From contig DATKCQ010000020.1 of the NCBI GenBank assembly GCA_035513135.1, positions 1-12,125 of the forward strand: DNA of 12,125 bases, in the 5' to 3' direction. The notes beneath the pieces were generated by a model that was not told the origin of the DNA, did not search any database, and saw only the letters and a list, made by a program, of their open reading frames with translations. Source of the stretch: Thermohalobaculum sp035513135 (GTDB lineage: Bacteria; Pseudomonadota; Alphaproteobacteria; Rhodobacterales; Rhodobacteraceae). A program made the position numbers and the translations under genes. The number at the start of each line of letters is the position of its first letter. The stretch's first letter is position 1. This document shows, piece by piece, positions 1 to 7,443 of this stretch.

Positions 1-1415
1 CAGCCGGCGGCCACCCGGGCGAGCGGCGCCCCAACGCCGGCGACCCGGGCAGCCGGCAGCGGCTCGAAGCGCCCGGCCCCGGCGAGCCCCTGCTCGCGGG
101 CCAGCGCCAGCGCCGCGGCCGTGGTCAGCCCCGGCCGCGCCGCCACCTTGCAATGCTTCTCCAGCTTGGCCGCCAGGTTCACCGGGTCGCCGATCACCGT
201 GAACTCGAGCCGGCTCTCGTCGCCGGTGACGCCGAACAGCACCGGCCCGGTGGCCACCGCGACGCCGATCCCGAGCTCCTCCAGCGCGCCCGCGCGGCGC
301 TCGGCGTTCCATGCCCGCATGGCCCCGAGCACCTCCGCAAGCCCGTTCAGCGCGTCCGCCGCGTAGCTCTCCGAGGGGTAGGCCGCGCCGAAGGTCGCCA
401 TGATGCCGTCGCCCATGTACTTGTCGATCGAGCCGCCATGGCGCTGGATCACCGGCACCAAACGGCGCTGGTACTCGGCGAGCAGCGCCATGGTCTCGGC
501 CGGCGGCTGGCGCGCCGCGAACCCGGTGAAGTTGCGCAGGTCCACCACCATCACCGCCGCCTCGCGGGTGACCGCGTCGCCGGGGCGAAAGCCGATGTCG
601 GCGCTGCGGATCTCGCCCGCCACCTCGGGCGAGAAGAAGCGGCTGAGCTCGGAGGCCGCATGCGCCTCGGTCGCCGCCTGGATCAGCAGGCGCCGGGCGC
701 GCACCACGGCGATGGCCAGGAGCGCCGTGACCGCGGCGATGGAGACCAGCTTGTCCACCTCCGCCCCGATCAGGATGGCGTCCGAGCTCATGTACTCGGC
801 GAAGCTGCGGGTGATGCGCATCTCGCCCGCGGTCGCCAGCGCGTAGCCGACCAGCACCAGCCAGCCGAGGATCGCCGTGGCCCCGGCCAGCAGCACGTAG
901 CCGGCCTCGAAGCGCAGCGTTCTCAGCGCGATCAGGATGAACACATAAAGCAGCGTCGGCGCCTTCAGGTAGATGGTGGCGGGCTCCTGGTACTGCAGGT
1001 GGAAGCTCCAGATGGTCAGCATCAGCAGCGCGATGTCGACGATCACCGAGAGGCCGAGGAAGCCCGCGTTCAGCCGGTCGCGCAGCGTCAGCCACAGCCT
1101 CAGCATGGTGAAGAGCGCGTAGACGCCCAGCGCCCACGGCACCGGCTCGAACGGCACCATCTCGGGGAACGCCTTGGGGGTGAGCGAATAGAACGCGCCG
1201 AAGAAGGCGATGGCGCCGAACTGCACGAAGCACACGAGGATCTCGCTCGAGCGCTGGTCGCGCGCGATGGCGCGGCGCACCCGATCGGGCAGGGTGCTGG
1301 GGGGGCGGCGTCCGAACACGAACTCGACGGCGCGGGTGAGCGCGGCAGGGGACGCGGCGGTGGGCGTGGCGGGGGTCAGCGCGCCCTGCTCGACTTCGGC
1401 CGGTTGCGGGGTCAT
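1..1415 (-). CDS. Membrane-anchored class III (IIIb-like) adenylate cyclase, 3' end cut by the window
   Basis: Predicted to make cAMP from ATP at the inner membrane. The first 471 codons are present and the C-terminus lies beyond base 1. The ATG at 1415 follows AGGAGA at good spacing. After a Pro/Ala-rich cytoplasmic N-terminus come six hydrophobic helices (about residues 57-75, 92-110, 113-133, 150-168, 172-190, 217-238), then a short linker with RFFSPEVA and the catalytic domain from about residue 285. Metal-binding aspartates are D292 (VVDLRNFT) and D336 (DKYMGDG). The adenine-selecting positions are K332 and T406 (FTVIGD); Lys with Thr is the IIIb pattern. N413 is present, but the transition-state Arg four residues later is Lys (K417, NLAAKLE). 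It lies downstream of the fad genes in the same direction, behind a terminator, so it is probably transcribed separately. The membrane domain may sense a signal, but no ligand can be read from it. Confidence 0.9.
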   Translation of the reverse strand, partial: MTPQPAEVEQGALTPATPTAASPAALTRAVEFVFGRRPPSTLPDRVRRAIARDQRSSEILVCFVQFGAIAFFGAFYSLTPKAFPEMVPFEPVPWALGVYALFTMLRLWLTLRDRLNAGFLGLSVIVDIALLMLTIWSFHLQYQEPATIYLKAPTLLYVFILIALRTLRFEAGYVLLAGATAILGWLVLVGYALATAGEMRITRSFAEYMSSDAILIGAEVDKLVSIAAVTALLAIAVVRARRLLIQAATEAHAASELSRFFSPEVAGEIRSADIGFRPGDAVTREAAVMVVDLRNFTGFAARQPPAETMALLAEYQRRLVPVIQRHGGSIDKYMGDGIMATFGAAYPSESYAADALNGLAEVLGAMRAWNAERRAGALEELGIGVAVATGPVLFGVTGDESRLEFTVIGDPVNLAAKLEKHCKVAARPGLTTAAALALAREQGLAGAGRFEPLPAARVAGVGAPLARVAAG

Positions 1416-1480
1416 GGCCGTCTCTCCTGATCCTGGCGGCGCAGGCCGGAGAGTGGCACAGGCGAGGGGCGCGGCGAACT

Positions 1481-1500
1481 AAAAACGCATCACGAATGCG
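1481..1500 (-). terminator. Rho-independent terminator of the fadE-fadI-fadJ operon
   Basis: On the minus strand CGCAT, a TCGTG loop and ATGCG are followed directly by TTTTT. A G-T wobble with base 1501 can add a sixth pair. It lies 58 nt past the fadJ stop and 66 nt before the cyclase start. The stem is short but the T-run is clear in a very GC-rich background. Confidence 0.65.
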
Positions 1501-1541
1501 CCAGTGTGCAGGCAGATTCCGGGTAAGGTTTCGGGGCGGGA

Positions 1542-1555
1542 CCCGGCGCGCCGGG
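1542..1555. repeat. Perfect 14-bp GC palindrome just after the fadJ stop
   Basis: CCCGGCGCGCCGGG reads the same on both strands and begins 3 nt past the fadJ stop codon. It has no T-run, so by itself it is not a classical terminator. It may protect the mRNA 3' end or pause polymerase ahead of the terminator at 1481-1500. Chance is possible at this GC content. Confidence 0.4.
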
Positions 1556-1557
1556 AC

Positions 1558-3678
1558 CTACCCCGTGCCCGGCTCGCCCAGCGCCTCCCAGCCCGCGTCC
1601 GGGGCGAAGCGCGGGCCGTGCGCTTTCGCCAGCTCGTCGAGGCGCTCGACCACATGGGCGATGCCGCGCGCGCGGGCATAGGCCAGCGGGCCGCCGCGGA
1701 ACGGGGCGAAGCCGGCGCCGAAGATCATCCCGGCATCCGCCGTGTCGGCGTCGGCGACCACGCCCTCGCGCAGGCAGGCGACGGTGGTGTTCAGCATGGG
1801 CAGGATCAGCCGGTCGGTGATCTGAGGGCCGGCGGGCGCCTTCGGGCGGTCCTTCTGCGCCTTGCCGTTGCGGTAGGCATAGAGCCCGGCGCCGGTCTTG
1901 CGGCCGAGCTCGCCCTTCTCGACCTTCTCCTCGAGCCAGCGCGGGATCGCCGGGGCGCTGCTGCCCTGCGCCTCGCCCAGCGTGCGCGCGACGGCGAGGC
2001 AGATGTCGAGACCCACCTGGTCGGCCAGCTCGATCGGGCCCATGGGCATGCCGAAGGCCTCGGCGGCCTCGTCGACGGCCTCCCTGGCCAGCCCCTCGTC
2101 GAGCAGGGTCAGCGCCTCGAGCAGGTAGGGCATCAGCACCCGGTTCACCAGGAAGCCCGGCGCGGCCGCGACCGGCGCGGGCAGCTTGGCGAGCGCGCCG
2201 GTGAAGGCCAGCGCCCGGTCGAACGCCGCGTCGGCGGTGGCGTCGTGGCGGGCGACCTCGACCAGCGGCATACGCGAAACCGGGTTGAAGAAATGCAGTG
2301 CGAGGAAATTCTGAGGCCGCTTCAGGGGTTCGGCCAGGCTCTTGAGAGAAAGGCTCGAGGTGTTGGTCGCCAGGATGGCGCCCGCCTTCAGGCGCGGCTC
2401 GAGGTCGAAGTAGATCCTGCGCTTGAGCTCGGGCTTCTCGGGCGCGGCCTCGATTACCAGGTCGGCCTGCGCCGCGCCGGCCCCGCGCGGGTCCCAGATC
2501 AGCCGGTCGCGGGCGGCGATGCGCTCGGGCGGGCGCGGGATCTGCCTCTCGTAGAGCTTGCAGGCCGCGGCGTAAGCCTTTCCCATCGCGCTCAAATCCG
2601 GATCGGTGAAGGTGACGCGAAAGCCCTTGAGCGCGCACCAGGCGGCGATCTCGCCGCCCATCACCCCGGCGCCGACCACGTGGACATGGGCGATGCCGTG
2701 CCCAGGGTCGTGACCAGTGCCGCGCGAGCGGGCGCGCAGGTGGCCGCGCAGCGCGAAGACGCGGAACAGCGCCTGCGCGGTGTCGCCGGTGAGCAGGTCG
2801 GTGAACGAGGCACGCTCGGCCTCCAGCATGGCGGCGCGGTCGCCGCCGTGCTCCTCCCACAGGTGGATCAGGGCTTGCGGCGCGGGGTAGTGCTCGGGCC
2901 GGGCCTTGGCGTCGGCCTTGCGGCGCATCTGCCACGCGGCGAGCATCCGGACCGGGCGCGTGCGCAGCGCCCGGTCGCGCCAGCCGGGACGGTGCGGCGC
3001 GAGCTTGCCCGCGATGGCCGCGGCCAGCGCATTCTCGACGTGACGCTCCTCGATCACCGCGTCGACGAGGCCGAGGCGCTTCGCGCGGCGCGCGGAGACG
3101 TCGCCGCCCGTCAGCATCAGGGTCATCGCCTGGACCGGGTCGATCAGGTGGCTCAGCCGCGCGGTGCCGCCCAGGCCCGGATGCAGGCCGAGGCGGATCT
3201 CGGGCAGGCTCAGGCTCGCGTCGGCGATGGCGAGGCGCAGGTCGCAGCACAGGACCAGCTCGGTGCCGCCGCCGGCGCAGGTGCCGTGGATCACCGCGAT
3301 CTTGGCGGTTGCGAGGCGCTCGAGCCGGTCGTAGAGGGCGTTCGCGGCCGCGACGCGGGCAGCCGCCTCGGCGCGGTCGGTGAGGCCGCGGAATTCGTTG
3401 ACGTCGGCGCCCATGGCGAAGCCCGCCGGCTTGGACGAGCGGATCACCAGGGCCTTCGGCGGGTCGGCCTCGAGCGCCTTCAGTGCCGCATCCAGCTCCT
3501 CGAAGAACCTGGCGTCGAAGGTGTTTACCGCCGTGTCCTCGCGGTCGAGGAGAAGCCAGGCGATGCCGTCGTCGCCCCGGTCGAGCGAGAGGCGGCGGCC
3601 GGAGCGCCCGGCCTCCCCGAAGGGGCCCAGCGCGAGCCGGGGCCGGGCGAGCGTGGCAAGGCGCATGTCGCGGTCCAT
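1558..3678 (-). CDS. fadJ: FadJ/FadB-type bifunctional enoyl-CoA hydratase / 3-hydroxyacyl-CoA dehydrogenase
   Basis: The alpha subunit of the fatty-acid oxidation complex: hydrates trans-2-enoyl-CoA and oxidises the L-3-hydroxyacyl-CoA with NAD+. The 706-residue length fits the family (E. coli FadJ 714, FadB 729). The N-terminal crotonase domain carries both catalytic glutamates, E140 (GGTEL) and E160 (LPEIRLGL), 20 residues apart as in known hydratases. From about residue 330 comes an NAD-binding GAGVMGG loop, then TNTSSLS and the dehydrogenase dyad H462 (HFFNPVSRMPLVEV) and E474. A C-terminal dehydrogenase domain with LGRKTGAGLY follows. The frame is open well upstream of 3678, but the translation there is low-complexity Arg/Ala/Pro lying over the thiolase gene. 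The ATG at 3678 shares its A with the thiolase TGA (TGATG) and has GGAGG about 8 nt ahead, so this start is preferred. Translation is probably coupled to fadI. Confidence 0.95.
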   Translation of the reverse strand: MDRDMRLATLARPRLALGPFGEAGRSGRRLSLDRGDDGIAWLLLDREDTAVNTFDARFFEELDAALKALEADPPKALVIRSSKPAGFAMGADVNEFRGLTDRAEAAARVAAANALYDRLERLATAKIAVIHGTCAGGGTELVLCCDLRLAIADASLSLPEIRLGLHPGLGGTARLSHLIDPVQAMTLMLTGGDVSARRAKRLGLVDAVIEERHVENALAAAIAGKLAPHRPGWRDRALRTRPVRMLAAWQMRRKADAKARPEHYPAPQALIHLWEEHGGDRAAMLEAERASFTDLLTGDTAQALFRVFALRGHLRARSRGTGHDPGHGIAHVHVVGAGVMGGEIAAWCALKGFRVTFTDPDLSAMGKAYAAACKLYERQIPRPPERIAARDRLIWDPRGAGAAQADLVIEAAPEKPELKRRIYFDLEPRLKAGAILATNTSSLSLKSLAEPLKRPQNFLALHFFNPVSRMPLVEVARHDATADAAFDRALAFTGALAKLPAPVAAAPGFLVNRVLMPYLLEALTLLDEGLAREAVDEAAEAFGMPMGPIELADQVGLDICLAVARTLGEAQGSSAPAIPRWLEEKVEKGELGRKTGAGLYAYRNGKAQKDRPKAPAGPQITDRLILPMLNTTVACLREGVVADADTADAGMIFGAGFAPFRGGPLAYARARGIAHVVERLDELAKAHGPRFAPDAGWEALGEPGTG

Positions 3679-4958
3679 CAGGCAGCCTCCAGCAGCATGG
3701 CGCCGCCCTGCCCGCCGCCGATGCACTCGGTGGCGATGCCGCGCGTGGCGCGCCGCTCGCGCAGCAAGTGGGCGAGGTGCAGCACGATGCGGGTGCCGCT
3801 GGTGCCCACCGGGTGGCCGAGGCTGATGGCGCCGCCGTCCACGTTCAGCCGCTCGTGCGCGATGGTCCCGGGCGCGCGGTCGAGCCCGAGGTTCGCCCGC
3901 GCGAAGGCGTCGTCGCCGAGCGCCGCGAGGCAGGCGAGGACCTGCGTGGCGAACGCCTCGTTGAGCTCCCAGTAGTCGATGTCCCCGAGCCCCAGGCGCC
4001 AGCGTTTCAGCAGCGGGGCCGAGGACAGCACCGGCCCGAGGCCCATGATCGCGGGGTCGAGGGCCGCCCACTCGGAGTCGAGGATGCGCGCCATCGGCTT
4101 GAGGCGGTGGTCCGCCAGCGCCTCCTCGGAGGCGAGGATCACCCAGGCCGCGCCGTCGGTGATCTGCGAGCTGTTGCCCGCCGTGACGTTGCCCCAGGGC
4201 CGCTCGAAGGCGGGCTTCAGGGTGGCGAGCTTTTCCGCCGTGGAATCCGGGCGCACCCCGTCATCGGCCTCGTGCACCCGGCCCTCGGGGTCGATCATCG
4301 GCTCGACCTCCGGCAGGCGCCCCTCGGCCTGCGCGGCGGCGAGGCGGCGGTGGCTCTCGGCGGCGTAGGCGTCCGCCGCCGCGCGCCCGATCCTGAAGGC
4401 GTGCGCCAGCACCTCCGCCGTCTGGCCCATGCTGAGATCGACCACCGGGTCGGTCAGCCCCTTCTCGAGCCCGATCTCGGGGGCGAGCATGGCCGGGCGC
4501 AGCGCCGCGAGCTGGCGCAGGCGGGCGATCGGCCCGCGCGCCTGGCGAAACTCGGCGAGCCACGCGACCATGCGGCGCTTGACCACGAGGGGCGCGTGCG
4601 ACAGCGCCTCGGTGCCGCCGGCGAGCACGATCTCGGCGCGGCCCGCCTCGATGGCACGGAAGCCCGCGTCGATCGACTGCATGCCCGAGCCGCAGTTGCG
4701 CTGCACCGTCCAGGCCGGGCGGTCCGCGCCGAGGCCGAGGCGCAGCGCGGCGATGCGCGCGGGGTTCATCTCGTCGGCCGCCGGGCTGACGCAGCCCAGG
4801 ATCACGTCGTCGATCGCCTCGGGTCCGAACGGCTGGCGCAGCATGAGTGGGCGGCCGCAGGCCACCGCGAGATCGACGGGCGTGAACGGGTTGGGCTTGC
4901 CGCGCGCCTTCAAAAACGGCGTGCGGGCGCCGTCGACGAGGTAGACGGGACGGGTCAT
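3678..4958 (-). CDS. fadI: Acetyl-CoA C-acyltransferase (thiolase), FadI-like
   Basis: Thiolytically cleaves 3-ketoacyl-CoA to acetyl-CoA and a shortened acyl-CoA, the last step of each beta-oxidation turn. It is 426 residues, close to E. coli FadI (436) and longer than FadA. Catalytic residues are visible: nucleophile C89 (NCGSGMQS), the NEAFA motif, H382 (GHPVGTSG) and C412 (CIGGGQGG), with His and Cys 30 residues apart as in biosynthetic thiolases. The start ATG overlaps the fadE stop by 4 nt (ATGA) and is preceded by GGAGG inside the end of fadE. Its stop overlaps the fadJ start by 1 nt. It is therefore the middle gene of a tightly coupled operon and likely forms the alpha/beta complex with the fadJ product. 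The long connector between residues about 135 and 175 supports a FadI-type enzyme. Chain-length preference cannot be read from the sequence. Confidence 0.94.
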   Translation of the reverse strand: MTRPVYLVDGARTPFLKARGKPNPFTPVDLAVACGRPLMLRQPFGPEAIDDVILGCVSPAADEMNPARIAALRLGLGADRPAWTVQRNCGSGMQSIDAGFRAIEAGRAEIVLAGGTEALSHAPLVVKRRMVAWLAEFRQARGPIARLRQLAALRPAMLAPEIGLEKGLTDPVVDLSMGQTAEVLAHAFRIGRAAADAYAAESHRRLAAAQAEGRLPEVEPMIDPEGRVHEADDGVRPDSTAEKLATLKPAFERPWGNVTAGNSSQITDGAAWVILASEEALADHRLKPMARILDSEWAALDPAIMGLGPVLSSAPLLKRWRLGLGDIDYWELNEAFATQVLACLAALGDDAFARANLGLDRAPGTIAHERLNVDGGAISLGHPVGTSGTRIVLHLAHLLRERRATRGIATECIGGGQGGAMLLEAA

Positions 4959-7189
4959 TCGGCAGCCTCCTCGCGGCGGGTGCGGACGCTGATGTCCTCG
5001 GGGGCGAACGAGTCGACCTCGATGGCGCGGTCGACCGCCTCCATCATCTCGGTGAGCTGATCCGCCTCGCGCTCGGTGATGACGGCGCGGGCCAGCGCCG
5101 CGCGCGGGTCCTCGATGCCGGCCTCGCGCATGCGGCGGCGGGACGGCTCGGCGGCGACCACGAGGTCGAAGGCGCGCTCGAGCCGCGCCATGCCGTCATC
5201 GCCGGCGCCGCGGTGCACGCCCTCGCTCAGCCGGTCGCGCGCGGCGGTGGGCTCCGAGATCAGCTCGGCCACCTTGCGCGCCAGCCGGTCGCCGGCGCCC
5301 TTGCGCCCGCGCCACGGCCCGAGCGTCAGCGCGCCGAGCCACGACACCGGGCGGACGGGGAAGTTGCGAAGCACCCCGGCGAGGCGCTTCTCGATGCGGC
5401 CGAAGCTCTGGGCGCAGCACCAGTCGAGCAGCGGCCGGTCCACCTCGGGCCGGCCGTCGTCCTCGAAGCGCTTGATCACGGCGGAGACCATGTAGAGCTC
5501 GCTCAGCACGTCGCCCAGCCGCGCCGAGAGCATCTCGCGGCGCTTCAGCTCGCCGCCCAGCGTGATCAGCGCCAGCTCGCCCACATAGGCGAAGGCGGCG
5601 GCATAGCGCATCAGCGCCCGCGCATGGCGCCGCGCCGGGCCGCGCACCGGCACGCGGGCGAACTGCCCGGCGGTCCAGTTGTGCCACAGCGCGCGCCCCT
5701 GCGTGGCGAGGATGTGCACCAGGTGCCCGGCCAGCGCCGCGTCGAAGGCGGCGCGCGCGGCCTCCTCGTCGGGCTCCTCCAGCGCCTCCATCTCGGCCAG
5801 CAGGTGCGGGTGGCAGCGGATCGCGCCCTGGCCGAAGATGATGAGGTTGCGGGTCAGGATGTTGGCGCCCTCCACCGTGATGCCCACCGGCACGGCGCGC
5901 CACAGATTGCCGAGATAGTTCAGCGGCCCGTCGATGATCGCCTTGCCGGCGTGGATGTCCATGGCCGCCGACACCGCCTCGCGCATCTCGTTGGTGGACG
6001 TCGCCTTGACGATGGCCGAGATCACCGACAGCCGCCGCCCCTGGTCGAGCCCGGCGCAGGTCAGCCGCCGCGCCGCCTCGAGCCGGTAGGCGATGCCGGC
6101 GATGTGCGCGAGCTTGAGCTGCACCCCCTCGAACCTGGCGATCGGGATGCCGAACTGCTCGCGCACCCGGGCATACGAGCCGCTGGTGCGCGCCGAGGCG
6201 CAGGTCGCCGCCGTCGAGAGCGAGGGCAGCGAGACGCCGCGCCCCGCCGCCAGCGCGCTCATCAGCATGCGCCAGCCGTGACCGGCGCGGGCGCGGCCGC
6301 CGATGATCGCCTCGTCGAGCGGCAGGAACACGTTCTCGCCTTCGATGGGGCCGTTCTGGAACCACTGCATCGCCGGGATGTGGCGCCGCCCGGTGGTGAC
6401 GCCCGGCGCGTCCGAGGGCACCAGCACCAGGGTGATCCCGAGGTCCTCCTCGCCGCCGAGCAGGCGGTCGGGGTCGTAGAGCTTGAGCGCCACGCCCAGC
6501 AGCGTCGCCACGGGCCCCAGCGTGATGTAGCGCTTCGACCACGAGGCGCGCATCCCCAGCACCCGCTCGCCATCCACCTCCTCCTCCACCACCACGGCAC
6601 GGTCGATCATCGCGGCGGCATCCGACCCGGCCTCGGCGCTGGTCAGGCCGAAGCAGGGGATCTCGCTCCCGTCGGCCAGGCGCGGCAGGTGGCGCCGGCG
6701 CTGCTCCTCGGTGCCGAATTGCAGGAGCAGCTCGCCGGGGCCGAGCGAGTTCGGCACCATCACCGTCACCGCCGCCGCGAGACTGCGCGTGGAGAGCCGC
6801 TTGATCACCTCCGAATGCGCCCAGGCCGAGAAGCCCAGGCCGCCAAATTCCTCGGGGACGATCATGCCGAAGAAGCGGTGCTTCTTCAGGAACGCCCAGA
6901 TCCCGGGCGGCAGGTCGCGATGACGCCACTGGATCTCCCAGTCGTCGAGCCTCTCCATCAGCTCGGCCAGCGGTCCCTCGAGGAAGGCGCGCTCCTTGGC
7001 GGTGAGCCGGGGCGCGGGCGTCGCGAGCAGGTGCGCCAGATCGGGGCGGCCGGAGAACAGCTCGGCGTCCCACCAGACCTCGCCGGCCTTGAGCGCCTCC
7101 TCCTCGGTCTCGGACATGCGCGGCAGCGCCTCGCGCGCCCAGGCGAAGATGCGGTCCGAGATCAGGCGGCGGCGGGCGCGGACGAGCAT
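4955..7189 (-). CDS. fadE: FadE-type acyl-CoA dehydrogenase
   Basis: FAD-dependent dehydrogenase of the first beta-oxidation step (acyl-CoA to trans-2-enoyl-CoA). The 744 residues align by motif along almost the whole of E. coli FadE (814): WWDAELF, RLTAKERAFL, KKHRFFGMIVPEEFGGL, VPNSLGPGELL, LTSAEAGSDA, WSKRYITLGPVAT, GGEEDLGIT, GQGAIRCHP. The presumed catalytic base is E440 in ITVEGANILTR. Residues after about 460 are the FadE-specific C-terminal extension. The frame is open to 7390, but that part reads through a tandem repeat as PRVPRVPRV and is not protein-like. The ATG at 7189 gives an N-terminus (MLVRARRRLISD) that matches E. coli FadE just after its membrane segments, with a weak GGAG ahead. 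The enzyme therefore lacks the N-terminal hydrophobic helices of E. coli FadE and is predicted cytosolic or peripheral. It leads the operon with fadI and fadJ. Confidence 0.93.
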   Translation of the reverse strand: MLVRARRRLISDRIFAWAREALPRMSETEEEALKAGEVWWDAELFSGRPDLAHLLATPAPRLTAKERAFLEGPLAELMERLDDWEIQWRHRDLPPGIWAFLKKHRFFGMIVPEEFGGLGFSAWAHSEVIKRLSTRSLAAAVTVMVPNSLGPGELLLQFGTEEQRRRHLPRLADGSEIPCFGLTSAEAGSDAAAMIDRAVVVEEEVDGERVLGMRASWSKRYITLGPVATLLGVALKLYDPDRLLGGEEDLGITLVLVPSDAPGVTTGRRHIPAMQWFQNGPIEGENVFLPLDEAIIGGRARAGHGWRMLMSALAAGRGVSLPSLSTAATCASARTSGSYARVREQFGIPIARFEGVQLKLAHIAGIAYRLEAARRLTCAGLDQGRRLSVISAIVKATSTNEMREAVSAAMDIHAGKAIIDGPLNYLGNLWRAVPVGITVEGANILTRNLIIFGQGAIRCHPHLLAEMEALEEPDEEAARAAFDAALAGHLVHILATQGRALWHNWTAGQFARVPVRGPARRHARALMRYAAAFAYVGELALITLGGELKRREMLSARLGDVLSELYMVSAVIKRFEDDGRPEVDRPLLDWCCAQSFGRIEKRLAGVLRNFPVRPVSWLGALTLGPWRGRKGAGDRLARKVAELISEPTAARDRLSEGVHRGAGDDGMARLERAFDLVVAAEPSRRRMREAGIEDPRAALARAVITEREADQLTEMMEAVDRAIEVDSFAPEDISVRTRREEAAE

Positions 7190-7279
7190 TGGCGGCGTGC
7201 TCCGTTTGCCGGCTCCTGGCCGGGTTGGCGCGGCGGCCCGCCGGGCGCGGCGGGACTCGGGCTCGGGATTCGGTGGACC

Positions 7280-7290
7280 AACGTTAACAG
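7280..7290 (-). promoter_or_regulatory. AT-rich island upstream of fadE, possible promoter or operator
   Basis: AACGTTAACAG is the only AT-rich patch in this gap and combines two overlapping 6-bp palindromes, AACGTT and GTTAAC. It lies about 90 nt before the fadE start. Fatty-acid operons are often controlled by TetR-family repressors binding palindromes here, but no known consensus is matched, so this is a weak positional guess. Confidence 0.2.
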
Positions 7291-7327
7291 AGACCGGCGC
7301 CCGCCGGGACTGCGACTTTGCGCGGCA

Positions 7328-7394
7328 GGGGCGCAGGGGGCGGCAGGGGGGACACGGGGGCACACGGGGCACACGGGGCACACGGGGCACGGGG
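7328..7394. repeat. G-rich tandem repeat (9-bp unit CACACGGGG) with eight GGGG runs
   Basis: Three exact CACACGGGG copies (7361-7369, 7370-7378, 7379-7387) are followed by a shortened CACGGGG and preceded by degenerate copies. In all, eight runs of four or more G occur on the plus strand (from 7328, 7336, 7346, 7356, 7366, 7375, 7384 and 7391), separated by 3-5 nt. It lies between the GDCCVxC gene and fadE. The spacing fits intramolecular G-quadruplex formation on the strand that would be the template for fadE leader transcription. Copy number is likely to vary by slippage. Confidence 0.85.
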
Positions 7395-7443
7395 CTGGGC
7401 CCTCGTCAACGAGCCACGTTCGGCGAACTGGCGCGCGCCCGCC

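Noticed and set aside
153..1430. Long plus-strand open frame opposite the cyclase
   Set aside because: It is antisense to a gene with complete cyclase motifs, and its translation is Arg/Gln/His-rich with no domain; this is typical of shadow frames in very GC-rich DNA.
1504..3975. 823-codon plus-strand open frame opposite fadJ
   Set aside because: Low-complexity translation with no motifs; the minus strand has all FadJ catalytic residues and operon overlaps.
3679..4071. Upstream extension of the fadJ frame
   Set aside because: The added residues lie wholly within the thiolase gene and are low-complexity; the ATG at 3678 has GGAGG and the TGATG overlap.
7190..7390. Upstream extension of the fadE frame
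   Set aside because: It reads the 9-bp repeat as PRV repeats and has no similarity to FadE; the ATG at 7189 aligns with the conserved core.
7328..7394. CRISPR-like array
   Set aside because: The unit is only 9 bp with no spacers; it is a simple tandem repeat.
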